Below, one piece after another: positions 44,224 through 51,786 of a stretch of DNA of 64,000 bases (positions are counted from its first letter, which is position 1; each line of letters begins with the position of its first letter). The DNA comes from DASSUW01 sp963806395 (GTDB lineage: Bacteria > Actinomycetota > Thermoleophilia > Solirubrobacterales > Solirubrobacteraceae): assembly GCA_963806395.1 (NCBI GenBank), contig CAWDYI010000009.1, positions 1 through 64,000 on the forward strand, read 5' to 3'. A program made the position numbers and the translations under genes. The notes beneath the pieces were generated by a model. The model was not told the origin of the DNA. It worked only from the letters and a program-made list of their open reading frames with translations, and searched no databases.

Positions 44224-44973
44224 ATGACCACCCTCACGCCCAAGCAGGAGGAGCTCTGCGCGACCTCGCGCTGGGACTTCTCCGACCTCCGCGCCGTCTA
44301 CATCAACTGCACGCTCAAGCGGTCCCCGGACACCTCGCATACGCAGGGCCTCGCCGACCGCTCGATCGCGATCATGGAGCGCAACGGCGTGACCGTCGAG
44401 CAGTTCCGCGCGATCGACCACGAGATCGCGACAGGTGTCTATCCCGACATGACCGAGCACGGCTGGGACCGCGACGACTGGCCGATGATCTTCGAGCGCG
44501 TGATCGCCGCCGACATCCTCGTCCTGCTCACTCCGATCTGGCTCGGCGAGAAGTCATCCGTCTGCACGCAGGTGATCGAGCGCCTCTACGGCAACAGCCA
44601 CCTGCTCAACGACGCCGGCCAGTACGCCTACTACGGCCGCACCGGCGGCTGCCTGGTCACCGGCAACGAGGACGGCATCAAGCACTGCGCGATGAACATC
44701 CTCTACTCGCTCCAGCACCTCGGCTACTCGATCCCACCGCAGGCCGACGCCGGCTGGATCGGCGAGGCCGGCCCCGGCCCCAGCTACCTCGACGAGGGCT
44801 CCGGCGGCTTCGACAACGACTTCACGAACCGCAACACCACGTTCATGACCTGGAACCTGCTCCACATGGCGCGACTGCTCAAGGACCAGGGCGGAATCCC
44901 CGCCCACGGCAACCAGCGCTCGGAGTGGGACGCCGGCTGCCGGTTCGACTACCCCAACCCCGAGCACCGCTGA
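44224..44973 (+). CDS. flavodoxin-like NAD(P)H-dependent FMN reductase family protein
   Basis: A 249-residue flavodoxin-fold protein. The phosphate-binding loop is INCTLKRSPDTSHTQGL; VIAADILVLLTPIWLGEKSS contains the second flavin loop with CTQVIERLYG after it, and GGCLVTGNEDGIKHCAMNIL the third. It resembles WrbA/NADPH-dependent FMN reductase-type proteins. The C-terminal extension (GGFDNDFTNRNTTFMTWNLL) is longer than the core. Cytosolic; it likely reduces quinones or nitro compounds. Starts 11 bases after the terminator of the previous gene and has its own transcript. Confidence 0.85.
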   Translation: MTTLTPKQEELCATSRWDFSDLRAVYINCTLKRSPDTSHTQGLADRSIAIMERNGVTVEQFRAIDHEIATGVYPDMTEHGWDRDDWPMIFERVIAADILVLLTPIWLGEKSSVCTQVIERLYGNSHLLNDAGQYAYYGRTGGCLVTGNEDGIKHCAMNILYSLQHLGYSIPPQADAGWIGEAGPGPSYLDEGSGGFDNDFTNRNTTFMTWNLLHMARLLKDQGGIPAHGNQRSEWDAGCRFDYPNPEHR

Positions 44974-45008
44974 CGCGCGGGCTCGGTGGTCGAGCCCGGC
45001 CGTGCACT

Positions 45009-45431
45009 TCACGAGAGCTGCTTGAGAGACCGCCGCACCGCGGCAAGGCGCTGCTCACCGAGCAACTCCCGAGCCTCGCGTTCCAGGCGAGCGAGCACGC
45101 GCTCGCCGGCGGGCTGAAAGAGCCGCGCCTTGGCGGTCAAGTGCACACGGGTGGCGCGGCCGTCGTCGGGGTCGGGGCGGCGCTCGACGAGCCCGTCGCG
45201 CTCACAGAGCCGCACCATGGTGGTCATCGTCTGCTTGGAGAGGCGGGCGCGGCGGGCGATCTCGCCCATCCGCAGCCCGTCCTCCTCGAGCAGAGGGATC
45301 AGAACGGACCCGTAGGAGGCCTTGACCTCGGGATAGCCCGCCTCGGCGAAGCCCTGCTGCAGTTGCTCGTTCCAGCGCTGCGAAGCCTTGGCGAGCAGAT
45401 AGCCGAGGTTGTCGCGGGTCGCCTGCGCCAC
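45009..45431 (-). CDS. MarR family regulator
   Basis: A 140-residue MarR protein: DNLGYLLAKASQRWNEQLQQ, a winged helix with GEIARRARLSKQTMTTMVRL, and the wing ERRPDPDDGRATRVHLTAKA. GTG 45431 is chosen since upstream residues are Arg/Ser-rich. It follows the SnoaL-like gene with 10 bases between, in one operon with an inverted repeat at its head, so it probably represses both. Confidence 0.88.
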   Translation of the reverse strand: MAQATRDNLGYLLAKASQRWNEQLQQGFAEAGYPEVKASYGSVLIPLLEEDGLRMGEIARRARLSKQTMTTMVRLCERDGLVERRPDPDDGRATRVHLTAKARLFQPAGERVLARLEREARELLGEQRLAAVRRSLKQLS

Positions 45432-45441
45432 CCGCGCGACT

Positions 45442-45855
45442 CTATGCCCCCGATGGGTCCTGGCCGCCCGTCGGGTCGGCGGCCCCGTACGGGTCGTCGA
45501 TGACCACGCCCCAGGAGCCGTCCGGGCGACGGCGCAGCACGTCTGCGCTGAGGCCACCCTGCCGGATCGGTGTGCCGTCAGCGGCGGTGGCCAGCATCTG
45601 CCAGCGGTACGCCACCAACGCGGTGTCGCCGGCTTGGAGCACCTGCTCCACGCGTCCGCTCATACGCGGATCCATGGCGACCAGCTGCTGCAGCTCCTCG
45701 CGGATCGATGCGCGTCCGTGCACGACGCGCCCCGGCTCGGGCACGAACGTCGCACCCTCCTCGTAGAGGCTGAGCAGCGCGTCCAGGCGCCCCGCTCCGA
45801 GGAGCTCGGAGAAGTGCTCGACCGTTCCTCCAGGCGTGTCTGTCCTGCCGACCAT
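45442..45855 (-). CDS. SnoaL-like/NTF2 fold protein
   Basis: A 137-residue NTF2-like protein. EHFSELLGAGRLDALLSLYE and HGRASIREELQQLVAMDPRM follow the cone-shaped fold of SnoaL/DUF4440 proteins; GDTALVAYRWQMLATAADGT and WGVVIDDPYG form the remaining strands. Members are cyclases, isomerases or binding proteins for small molecules. In one operon with a MarR regulator. Substrate unknown. Confidence 0.8.
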   Translation of the reverse strand: MVGRTDTPGGTVEHFSELLGAGRLDALLSLYEEGATFVPEPGRVVHGRASIREELQQLVAMDPRMSGRVEQVLQAGDTALVAYRWQMLATAADGTPIRQGGLSADVLRRRPDGSWGVVIDDPYGAADPTGGQDPSGA

Positions 45856-45871
45856 GCGAACCTCCGGTTAG

Positions 45872-45892
45872 ATTAGTCCTATATCAGACTAT
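45872..45892. promoter_or_regulatory. inverted repeat, probable MarR operator
   Basis: ATTAGTCCTATATCAGACTA is an imperfect palindrome: TAGTC (45874-45878) and GACTA (45887-45891) with an AT-rich 8-base spacer. It is 17 bases upstream of the SnoaL/MarR operon start and is much more AT-rich than its surroundings, so it may also be the -10 region. Confidence 0.55.
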
Positions 45893-45936
45893 CATTGCCC
45901 GGCGATCAGCTCAACGCGATCCTCTCGCTCACTACC

Positions 45937-46386
45937 TCAGGGTCCGAGGAGCACGGCGAGCTTGTCGAACGCGCCGTTCCAGCCGGCCTCGGCGTGACCG
46001 CGCCCCGGCGACGGATACGGCCCGTCGCTGAGCGTCATGCGCGTCTTCTCGCCGTGGTCGTGGAACTCCACGCGCGTCACCGTTCCCTCCGTGAGGCCGA
46101 TCTCGGGCATCGGCTCGCACCACAGCACGATCAGCTCCGGCTCGACGAGCTCGACGATCTCGTAACGAACGGGGAACTCGGCGCCGGTGTCACGCTGAAC
46201 CATCGTCAGATCCCAGCGGCCACCGACCCGCGGCTCGATGTGCACGTGCTCGCGCGGAGTGTCGAAGTGCTCAGGCCCGTACCACACCGCCACCTGCTCG
46301 GGATCGATCCACGCCGCGAAGACACTCTCGCGCGGCGCCTCGAAGATGCGCGTGATCAGGACCTGCTGGTCGCTGGCGGCGGTCAT
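45937..46386 (-). CDS. SRPBCC/AHSA1 family protein
   Basis: A 149-residue START-like protein: VLITRIFEAPRESVFAAWID with PEQVAVWYGPEHFDTPREHV, then GGRWDLTMVQ and GWNGAFDKLAVLLG. This is the standard AHSA1/SRPBCC layout. It is 3 bases after the ArsR gene on the same strand; ArsR-SRPBCC pairs are very common in actinobacteria and the SRPBCC protein probably binds a hydrophobic ligand related to the signal. Ligand unknown. Confidence 0.9.
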   Translation of the reverse strand: MTAASDQQVLITRIFEAPRESVFAAWIDPEQVAVWYGPEHFDTPREHVHIEPRVGGRWDLTMVQRDTGAEFPVRYEIVELVEPELIVLWCEPMPEIGLTEGTVTRVEFHDHGEKTRMTLSDGPYPSPGRGHAEAGWNGAFDKLAVLLGP

Positions 46387-46389
46387 CGT

Positions 46390-46713
46390 CTACGTCCCCT
46401 GCTGTCGAAGGTGTGCGTCGAGCCGGTCCATGCGCGCGTCCCAGGTCCGCTTGCGCCGTTCCATCCACTGAACGGCGTCGTCGAGCGGCTCCGCTCGCAG
46501 GCGACTCGGGCGTGCCTGCGCCTCGCGGCCGCGCTCGATGAGCCCGGCGTGCTCGAGCACCTTCAGGTGGCGCGAGATCGCGGGCAGGCTCACCGAGAAC
46601 GGTGCGGCCAGCTCGTTGACCGTCGCCTCCCCCTCCGCGAGCCGCACAAGGATCGCGCGGCGCGTGGGGTCGGCGAGAGCGGCAAAGGTGAGATCGAGTT
46701 GGTCAGGCGGCAT
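46390..46713 (-). CDS. ArsR family repressor, SRPBCC-partner type
   Basis: A 107-residue winged-helix protein: FAALADPTRRAILVRLAEGE, VNELAAPFSVSLPAISRHLK (recognition helix) and VLEHAGLIERGREAQARPSR. It lacks metal ligands and ends with VQWMERRKRTWDARMDRLDA, as in the SRPBCC-linked ArsR group. A long palindrome begins at the base before its start codon, so it is autoregulated. Co-transcribed with the SRPBCC protein. Confidence 0.9.
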   Translation of the reverse strand: MPPDQLDLTFAALADPTRRAILVRLAEGEATVNELAAPFSVSLPAISRHLKVLEHAGLIERGREAQARPSRLRAEPLDDAVQWMERRKRTWDARMDRLDAHLRQQGT

Positions 46714-46745
46714 TTAACGCGTCCGTTAATTAATGGATACGTTAA
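46714..46745. promoter_or_regulatory. 32-bp palindromic ArsR operator
   Basis: The 32 bases run from TTAACG to CGTTAA with a TTAATTAA centre (46725-46732) and TCC/GGA between; three of 16 base pairs do not match. It directly abuts the ArsR start codon and is the most AT-rich site in the region, so the repressor probably covers promoter and start. Confidence 0.75.
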
Positions 46746-46885
46746 ATACTGCCGCGGGCGCGGCTTGTCAAGGGCGACGCGCGCGTGTAACAACGCGCGG
46801 CCTGGAGGGACTGCACTCCCGCATAAGGACGCACCCCCGCTCCGCATCAGCCACATCATCCAGCCCCTCCCGAGAGGAGAGCACC

Positions 46886-47200
46886 ATGCTCTGTGCCCAC
46901 ACCGTCCGCCGGCTCAAGCCCGGCACGTTCGATCAGTTCAGCGAGGCGTTCATGCCCAGCGAGGACGACGCGCCTGCCGGGTGGGTCCGCTTTCACATGC
47001 TGCGCGGCCTCGCCGACGAGAATGAGGTCGTGACGTTCGGCTTCTTCGACGGGACGCTCGAGCAGCTCGAGCGCAGCCAGCAGGACGCCGACTTCGAGAG
47101 CCACCGCAACGCGATCGATCCGTACGTCGACGCCGTGATCGCCAACGGCGTCTACGAGATCGTCGCGACGGTGGCTCCACAGCCGACGGCGACGCGGTAG
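46886..47200 (+). CDS. small ferredoxin-like-fold (ABM-like) protein
   Basis: A 104-residue protein: LCAHTVRRLKPGTFDQFSEA, GWVRFHMLRGLADENEVVTF and GFFDGTLEQLERSQQDADFE. The strand-helix-strand order resembles antibiotic biosynthesis monooxygenase (dimeric alpha/beta barrel) proteins, but catalytic residues are not evident. A GAGAGGAGA site precedes ATG 46886. Divergent from ArsR-SRPBCC; the operator between may affect it. Confidence 0.65.
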   Translation: MLCAHTVRRLKPGTFDQFSEAFMPSEDDAPAGWVRFHMLRGLADENEVVTFGFFDGTLEQLERSQQDADFESHRNAIDPYVDAVIANGVYEIVATVAPQPTATR

Positions 47201-47266
47201 CGACATCTCCGGGCGGCGCACGATCCGTAGCCTGTGCGCCGCCCGCGCGGTAGGTTCGCCAAAGCG

Positions 47267-47872
47267 GTGGACGACGACCACGGTCTTCTCGAACGTCTAC
47301 GAGCCGGAGACGAAGCTGCGTTCCGGACGCTCGTCGACCGTCACGACGGCGCGCTCCGCCGGGTCGCGCGCACCTTCGTGCGCACGGGCTCGGCGGCCGA
47401 CGAGGTCGTCCAGGAGACCTGGCTGGCCGTGGTGCGTGGACTGAGCAAGTTCGAGGGCCGCTCGTCCCTGCGCACCTGGATCTTCCACATCCTCGTCAAC
47501 CGCGCGCGCACCTACGCCGTCCGAGACGCCCGCAGCGTCCCGTTCTCCGCGATCGAGACCGACGACGGCCCGACCGTCGAGCCCGCCGCGTTCGGCGCCG
47601 ACGGCCGCTGGTCGAGCGCCCCGCCCAGGCTCGACGCCGATCCCGAGAGCGGCCTGCTCGCGGCCGAGCTACGCCGGCATCTGCTCGAAGCCGTCGACGC
47701 GCTGCCGCCCGCCCAGCGTGCCGTGATCACGCTCCGCGACCTCGTGGGAGTATCCCCGGAGGAGGTCTGTGAGCTGCTCGAGCTGAGCGACGGCAACCAA
47801 CGCGTGCTGCTGCATCGCGCACGCGCGCGCGTGCGCACGACACTCTCGCCGCTGGTGGAGGTGAACCGCTGA
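47267..47872 (+). CDS. ECF-type RNA polymerase sigma factor, second copy
   Basis: A 201-residue ECF sigma factor. Region 2: VDRHDGALRRVARTFVRTGS, ADEVVQETWLAVVRGLSKFE and GRSSLRTWIFHILVNRARTY. Region 4: VDALPPAQRAVITLRDLVGV and SPEEVCELLELSDGNQRVLL with HRARARVRTTL. The long linker and region motifs match the ECF factor at 41130-41759, so they are paralogues. GTG 47267 is chosen over GTG 47234. Stop overlaps the anti-sigma start (TGATG). Confidence 0.92.
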   Translation: MDDDHGLLERLRAGDEAAFRTLVDRHDGALRRVARTFVRTGSAADEVVQETWLAVVRGLSKFEGRSSLRTWIFHILVNRARTYAVRDARSVPFSAIETDDGPTVEPAAFGADGRWSSAPPRLDADPESGLLAAELRRHLLEAVDALPPAQRAVITLRDLVGVSPEEVCELLELSDGNQRVLLHRARARVRTTLSPLVEVNR

Positions 47873-48141
47873 TGCGCTGGTGGCGACGCCGGCACACCCG
47901 CGACCCGCTCGTCTGCCGCGAGTTCGTCGAGCTCGTGACCGACTACCTCGACGGCACCCTGCCCGACGCCGAGCGCGTCCGCTTCGAGGCCCACCTCGCC
48001 GAATGCGACGGATGTGCGGGCTACCTCGAGGACACGCGCCGCCTCATCGGCTCCCTGCACGAGACCACCGAGCCCCCGGCCGACCCCGCAACACACGACG
48101 CGTTGCTCCGCGCCTTCCGCGATCTGCGCGGGCCTGGCTGA
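47872..48141 (+). CDS. soluble zf-HC2 anti-sigma factor
   Basis: An 89-residue protein: CREFVELVTDYLDGTLPDAE and FEAHLAECDGCAGYLEDT with the H-x3-C-x2-C zinc motif, no membrane helix. ATG 47872 overlaps the sigma stop (TGATG). A paralogue of the two zinc-finger proteins at 40602-41137. Confidence 0.9.
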   Translation: MRWWRRRHTRDPLVCREFVELVTDYLDGTLPDAERVRFEAHLAECDGCAGYLEDTRRLIGSLHETTEPPADPATHDALLRAFRDLRGPG

Positions 48142-48155
48142 CCCGACCAGTCGCG

Positions 48156-48932
48156 CTACGCGTCGAGGAGGAACTCCCGCAGGACGGGGTTGACAAGCTC
48201 GGGCGTGCGGATGTCTGGCCGGTGCCCGCCGTCGCGGATCAGTTCCAGCCGTGCGTTCGGCATGGCCGCCACGATGCTCCGGGCGAGCGAGGCAGGAACG
48301 GGCACGTCGGCTTCGCCGTGGATGACGAGCGTCGGGCAGGCGACCGCCCCGAGCAGGCGAGCCGGCGTCTTCCAGTCGGTCTCGCGCTCCTGGGTGACGA
48401 CGACCTGCGGTGTCGCCTCCAGGCCGATGGCGATCATCTCGGCGATGACGCCGGAGGAGTCCGGTTCGGTGAAGACGTCATGCATGAACGGCACGATGAA
48501 TCCGCGCCAGTCGGTCAGCAGGGCTTCGAGCCACTCGGGGTCGGGAGGCGCCGGATCCGCCTCGAGCATCATGTACGGCGCGACGACGGCCAGTCGCTCG
48601 AACCGCTGCGGGTCGTCGGCGATCAGCAGCACTGCCGCGTTGACTCCTCGCGAAGCCGTAACCAGCGCGACGCGCCCGATGCCGGTCGCGTCGAGAACCG
48701 CCAGGGCATCGGCCGCATGGAGCCGAAAGTCGTATCCCCGCTCGGGCCGGTCGCTGGCGCCCGCCCCTCGCGGGTCGTACGTGACCACGGTGGCGTCCGA
48801 CTCGAGTGCCGCGACCTGATGCCCGACAACGCGCGCATCGACAAGGTTCCAGGTCGGCAGGAAAAGGACGCTCCGCTCGCCACCGCCGTACCCGTACCAG
48901 GCGATTCGTGTCCCATCGGCGCTCGTCGCCAT
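48156..48932 (-). CDS. alpha/beta fold hydrolase
   Basis: A 258-residue hydrolase: DGTRIAWYGYGGGERSVLFL, VTYDPRGAGASDRPERGYDF, nucleophile in VTASRGVNAAVLL (Ser in A-S-R-G), acid Asp in VIHGEADVPVPASLA and His in IRDGGHRPDI. The elbow lacks the first Gly of G-x-S-x-G, as in some related regulators' effector domains. ATG 48932 follows GGGAGAAGG. 46 bases after the Gly/Cys repeat gene on the same strand. Converges with the ECF/anti-sigma pair. Confidence 0.82.
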   Translation of the reverse strand: MATSADGTRIAWYGYGGGERSVLFLPTWNLVDARVVGHQVAALESDATVVTYDPRGAGASDRPERGYDFRLHAADALAVLDATGIGRVALVTASRGVNAAVLLIADDPQRFERLAVVAPYMMLEADPAPPDPEWLEALLTDWRGFIVPFMHDVFTEPDSSGVIAEMIAIGLEATPQVVVTQERETDWKTPARLLGAVACPTLVIHGEADVPVPASLARSIVAAMPNARLELIRDGGHRPDIRTPELVNPVLREFLLDA

Positions 48933-48978
48933 GCCCTTCTCCCGGCGACGGGGCGCGGAGATCACGGCGGCCGGGACG

Positions 48979-49398
48979 TCATGCCCGCACGCCGATGCGC
49001 CCGACGGCGCCGGTCAGCCCGACGCACCCGATGCACCCGACGCAGCCCTTGCAGTTCACGCAGCCGATGCAGCCGACGCAGCCCGCGCAGCCGACGTTGG
49101 CCAGGCCACCGAGGATGCCGGCCGAGCCGACGACGCCGATGCTGAGCGCGACGCCCGCGCTGCCGACGACCGTGGAGGAGCCGCCGACGGCGACGCTGCC
49201 GACCACGCCTGAGGCGCCGACGACGCCCGCGGAGCCGATCACGCCGGCCGCGCCGACCACCCCGGCCGAGCCGACGACCCCCGCCGCGCCGCTCACGCCG
49301 GCCGAGCCGACGACCCCTGAGGCGTCGGCAACCGCCGCCGAGCGCCAGACGCGCGACGCGCCCGCCGCGGCCGCGTCGCCCTCGGCGCCGGCGCTCAC
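48979..49398 (-). CDS. Gly/Val/Ala- and Cys-repeat protein
   Basis: A 139-residue low-complexity protein. The middle is built of GVVGSAGVVGAAGVIGSAGV-like six-residue units; the C-terminal third is GCAGCVGCIGCVNCKGCVGC, with Cys at every second or third place, then a short GLTGAVGRIGVRA tail. The periodicity suggests a beta-solenoid or a packed glycine-zipper coat-like structure; the Cys block could bind metal or form disulfides. The opposite strand is also open here (Pro/Thr repeats), but this reading has the start, ribosome spacing and operon fit. GTG 49398. No known family. Confidence 0.5.
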   Translation of the reverse strand: MSAGAEGDAAAAGASRVWRSAAVADASGVVGSAGVSGAAGVVGSAGVVGAAGVIGSAGVVGASGVVGSVAVGGSSTVVGSAGVALSIGVVGSAGILGGLANVGCAGCVGCIGCVNCKGCVGCIGCVGLTGAVGRIGVRA

Positions 49399-49530
49399 GC
49401 GACCTCCTCGACGGCGCGCGGCAGCCGCCGCGGAATCACGTTCGAGACGTCGCCGGCCATCGAGAAACCGTACAGAGGGCCGGCCCTTTCCCGCCGGCAG
49501 CGCGAGCTGTTCGCGTTTCCGCTCGGATGG

Positions 49531-50112
49531 TTATCGGCGCACCCGATAGCGCAGGTGGAGCACCCGGTTGCCTCGGATCACCACGTCCGGATCCTCCAAC
49601 AGGTGCTGTGCGTCGACCGACCCGAAGTAGCGCTTGCCGGACGCGAGCACCACGGGCGCGACGTCCATGGCGACCTCGTCGACGAGCCCTCCGGCCAGCA
49701 TCTGGCCGCCGACGTCGCCGGCGGCGACCTCGACCGTGCGGTCGCCCGCAAGCTCCTGTGCCTTGGCCATGGCCGCCTCGACGCCGTCGACGAAGTGGAA
49801 CGGCGCCTCGGGGCGCCAGCCCTCGGGCGCCGGCCGGTGCGACACGACGACCACGTGGTCAATCCCACTCGGTGGCGTGCCGCCCCAGCCGTCCGTCATG
49901 TCGAAGACGTGGCGGCCGACGATCGTCACTCCGATCTCGTCGTAATACGGCCGGATGTACTCGTACGACGCCTGCGACACCTTTAGCTGACCGGTCTCGT
50001 CCAACGGGACGTCACCGCTGGACATCCAGTCGAACAGAGGGCCGGGCTGGTCGCTCTCGTCCGCGACGAAGCCGTCGACCGACACCGTGCTGTACATGAC
50101 CACCTTGCCCAT
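49531..50112 (-). CDS. dihydrofolate reductase/RibD C-terminal family protein
   Basis: A 193-residue reductase-fold protein: KVVMYSTVSVDGFVADESDQ, YDEIGVTIVGRHVFDMTDGW, HVVVVSHRPAPEGW, VEVAAGDVGGQMLAGGLVDE and AMDVAPVVLASGKRYFG. This is the common stand-alone RibD-C/DHFR-like protein of actinobacteria. Probably NADPH-dependent; not a genuine folate enzyme by motif. ATG 50112 chosen with a GAGGAGAGAAGG site. Located 68 bases after the AraC gene on the same strand, so possibly under its control. Confidence 0.88.
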   Translation of the reverse strand: MGKVVMYSTVSVDGFVADESDQPGPLFDWMSSGDVPLDETGQLKVSQASYEYIRPYYDEIGVTIVGRHVFDMTDGWGGTPPSGIDHVVVVSHRPAPEGWRPEAPFHFVDGVEAAMAKAQELAGDRTVEVAAGDVGGQMLAGGLVDEVAMDVAPVVLASGKRYFGSVDAQHLLEDPDVVIRGNRVLHLRYRVRR

Positions 50113-50180
50113 CGGCCTTCTCTCCTCTGCTCGGGAAGTGCCCATGGTGGCGTCTCGGGAGTGGCAAGTCTTGTAAGAAA

Positions 50181-51020
50181 TCAATCGGCCGGCAGCGGCC
50201 AGCCGTCCAGCGCGTGGCCGGGATGTTCGCGCAGGAACCGCCGCCGGACTTCGACGTACCGGGTCGGCGTGAGCCCGGTGAACGTCCGGAACTCGTGGCC
50301 GAAGTGGGCCTGGTCGAAGTAGCCTGCGCCATAGGCGAGGTCGCCCCAGTCGACCGGTCCGGCGGGGTCGATCGCGAACACGGTGGCGGTGAAGCGATAG
50401 GTGCGGGCGAACCGCTTCGGCGTGACGCCGATCACCTCCTTGAACCGCTGCGCCAGATGCGTGCTGCTGACACCGGCCGCCACGCTCAGGTCGCCGATCG
50501 CCACCGCCCCGCTGGTCGCCGCGATGACGCTGCTCGTGTGGCGGACCAGCCCGAGGCCGGCGGTCTCGCAGACCAATCGCATCAGCTGGTCCTCGAGCAG
50601 CGTCAGCATCTCGTGCGGCCCGGCCGCCGTGGCCAGCCGGTCTCGCAACTCAGCAACGGTCGGGCGGCCCCAGACCTCCTCCACCGTCACCGGCCGGTCA
50701 CACAGCTCGACGGCAGGCATCGCCAGGAACGGCGCCAGCCCCCACGGCTTGAAGTGCACGCCGACCGACCGGGTCCCTGGCGGGTAGCCGAACTCCAAGG
50801 CGCGGGTTGGCGTGGTGAGCACGACGCCGTCGGCGTACTCGGCCGCCTCGATGTCGGTGCCGGCGCGGATGCAGAAGGGCGCCCCGAGGTTGACGATGAG
50901 CACCGCCGCCGGCATCGGTGGCAGCGTCAGCCGGGGGTACGGCGGCGTGCCCTCCAGGTAGTAGAGGTCGTCGATCAGCCCGTCCAGCGGCGGTTGCGGC
51001 ACTCTGGACACGTACTCCAC
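50181..51020 (-). CDS. AraC family regulator
   Basis: A 279-residue regulator. The N-terminal domain (DDLYYLEGTPPYPRLTLPPM, VLIVNLGAPFCIRAG, VGVHFKPWGLAPFLAMPA) is the DUF6597/XRE-like sensory domain found in AraC proteins of this type. The C-terminal domain has VSSTHLAQRFKEVIGVTPKR and GYFDQAHFGHEFRTFTGLTP. GTG 51020. Probably controls the DHFR-like gene downstream. Confidence 0.85.
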   Translation of the reverse strand: MEYVSRVPQPPLDGLIDDLYYLEGTPPYPRLTLPPMPAAVLIVNLGAPFCIRAGTDIEAAEYADGVVLTTPTRALEFGYPPGTRSVGVHFKPWGLAPFLAMPAVELCDRPVTVEEVWGRPTVAELRDRLATAAGPHEMLTLLEDQLMRLVCETAGLGLVRHTSSVIAATSGAVAIGDLSVAAGVSSTHLAQRFKEVIGVTPKRFARTYRFTATVFAIDPAGPVDWGDLAYGAGYFDQAHFGHEFRTFTGLTPTRYVEVRRRFLREHPGHALDGWPLPAD

Positions 51021-51058
51021 GCGTCACATCATCGCCGACGCAAGGGCGGCGGTGCGGC

Positions 51059-51502
51059 TCAGCCGCAGTGGCCCCACTTGCTCACGAAGCCGTCGCCGAG
51101 CGTTTCGGAGATCGAGACATAGCCCGTCCACCTCACGCAGACGCCCGGCGCGTGGACGCGTCGCGGTCCGGCGTAGTACCGGTACACGCCCCCGTCCGAG
51201 CGGACCCGGCCGCCGCGCTTCTCGATCGAGGCACCCACGTAGTTGAGCTTGCCGACCCGGTGGTACTTGATCGTCACGACACAGTTGCGTCCCGACGCGC
51301 CGTTCCACATCAGGAACGTCGTGCCGAGGTGGATCCCGTCGTCGCGGTGGCGCTCGCGATCGATGATCCGGTAGTTCGAGCCGCACACCTCGCGTGGCGT
51401 ATATGGGTTGTACTCGCCGGCGGCGGGCGCTGCGAGGGCGGCGAAGCCCAAGACGGTGAGCGGGAGCAAGCCCACGCGCCGCCAATCGATACGGCCAAAC
51501 AT
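51059..51502 (-). CDS. secreted spore-associated protein A-like protein
   Basis: A 147-residue exported protein. A Sec signal (VGLLPLTVLGFAALAAPAAG) is followed by a small Cys-containing domain: REVCGSNYRIID, RNCVVTIKYHRVGKLNYVGA, VYRYYAGPRRVHAPGVCVRW and a final KWGHCG. The four Cys and the YYAGP/HCG landmarks match the SapA family of Streptomyces spore-associated proteins, which are known in many non-sporulating actinobacteria as well. A GGGAGG site precedes ATG 51502. Extracellular; role unknown. Confidence 0.8.
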   Translation of the reverse strand: MFGRIDWRRVGLLPLTVLGFAALAAPAAGEYNPYTPREVCGSNYRIIDRERHRDDGIHLGTTFLMWNGASGRNCVVTIKYHRVGKLNYVGASIEKRGGRVRSDGGVYRYYAGPRRVHAPGVCVRWTGYVSISETLGDGFVSKWGHCG

Positions 51503-51786
51503 GCTGCGCCTCCCTGTGGTCTTGGACGACTTACCTGCGACCCCACGACACTGCTCCCCGCGCCCCACACCCTCAGGCCGGAGCCGGCCGGGCGCAAGGT
51601 CGTCCTCACGGTCTTCTCAGAACCGCCTCACAGTCGTCTCATATCGGCCCACGCTGCACGGCTGAACTCAAGTTCCGGCGACCTCCGGCCGATGGGTTGG
51701 CTGCCGTGATCCGCCTCGGTCGCCGTCCCCTTGTCGAGTCCAGGAGGCGTTGAAGCGTTCGTTCCGGGCTCTCCAGGGGGGTTTAC

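Noticed and set aside
48806..49549. Plus-strand frame with Pro/Thr repeats (TTPEAPTTPAEPITPAAP type)
   Set aside because: No start with ribosome site and no signal peptide; it is the complement of the Gly/Cys repeat protein, whose frame is more plausible.
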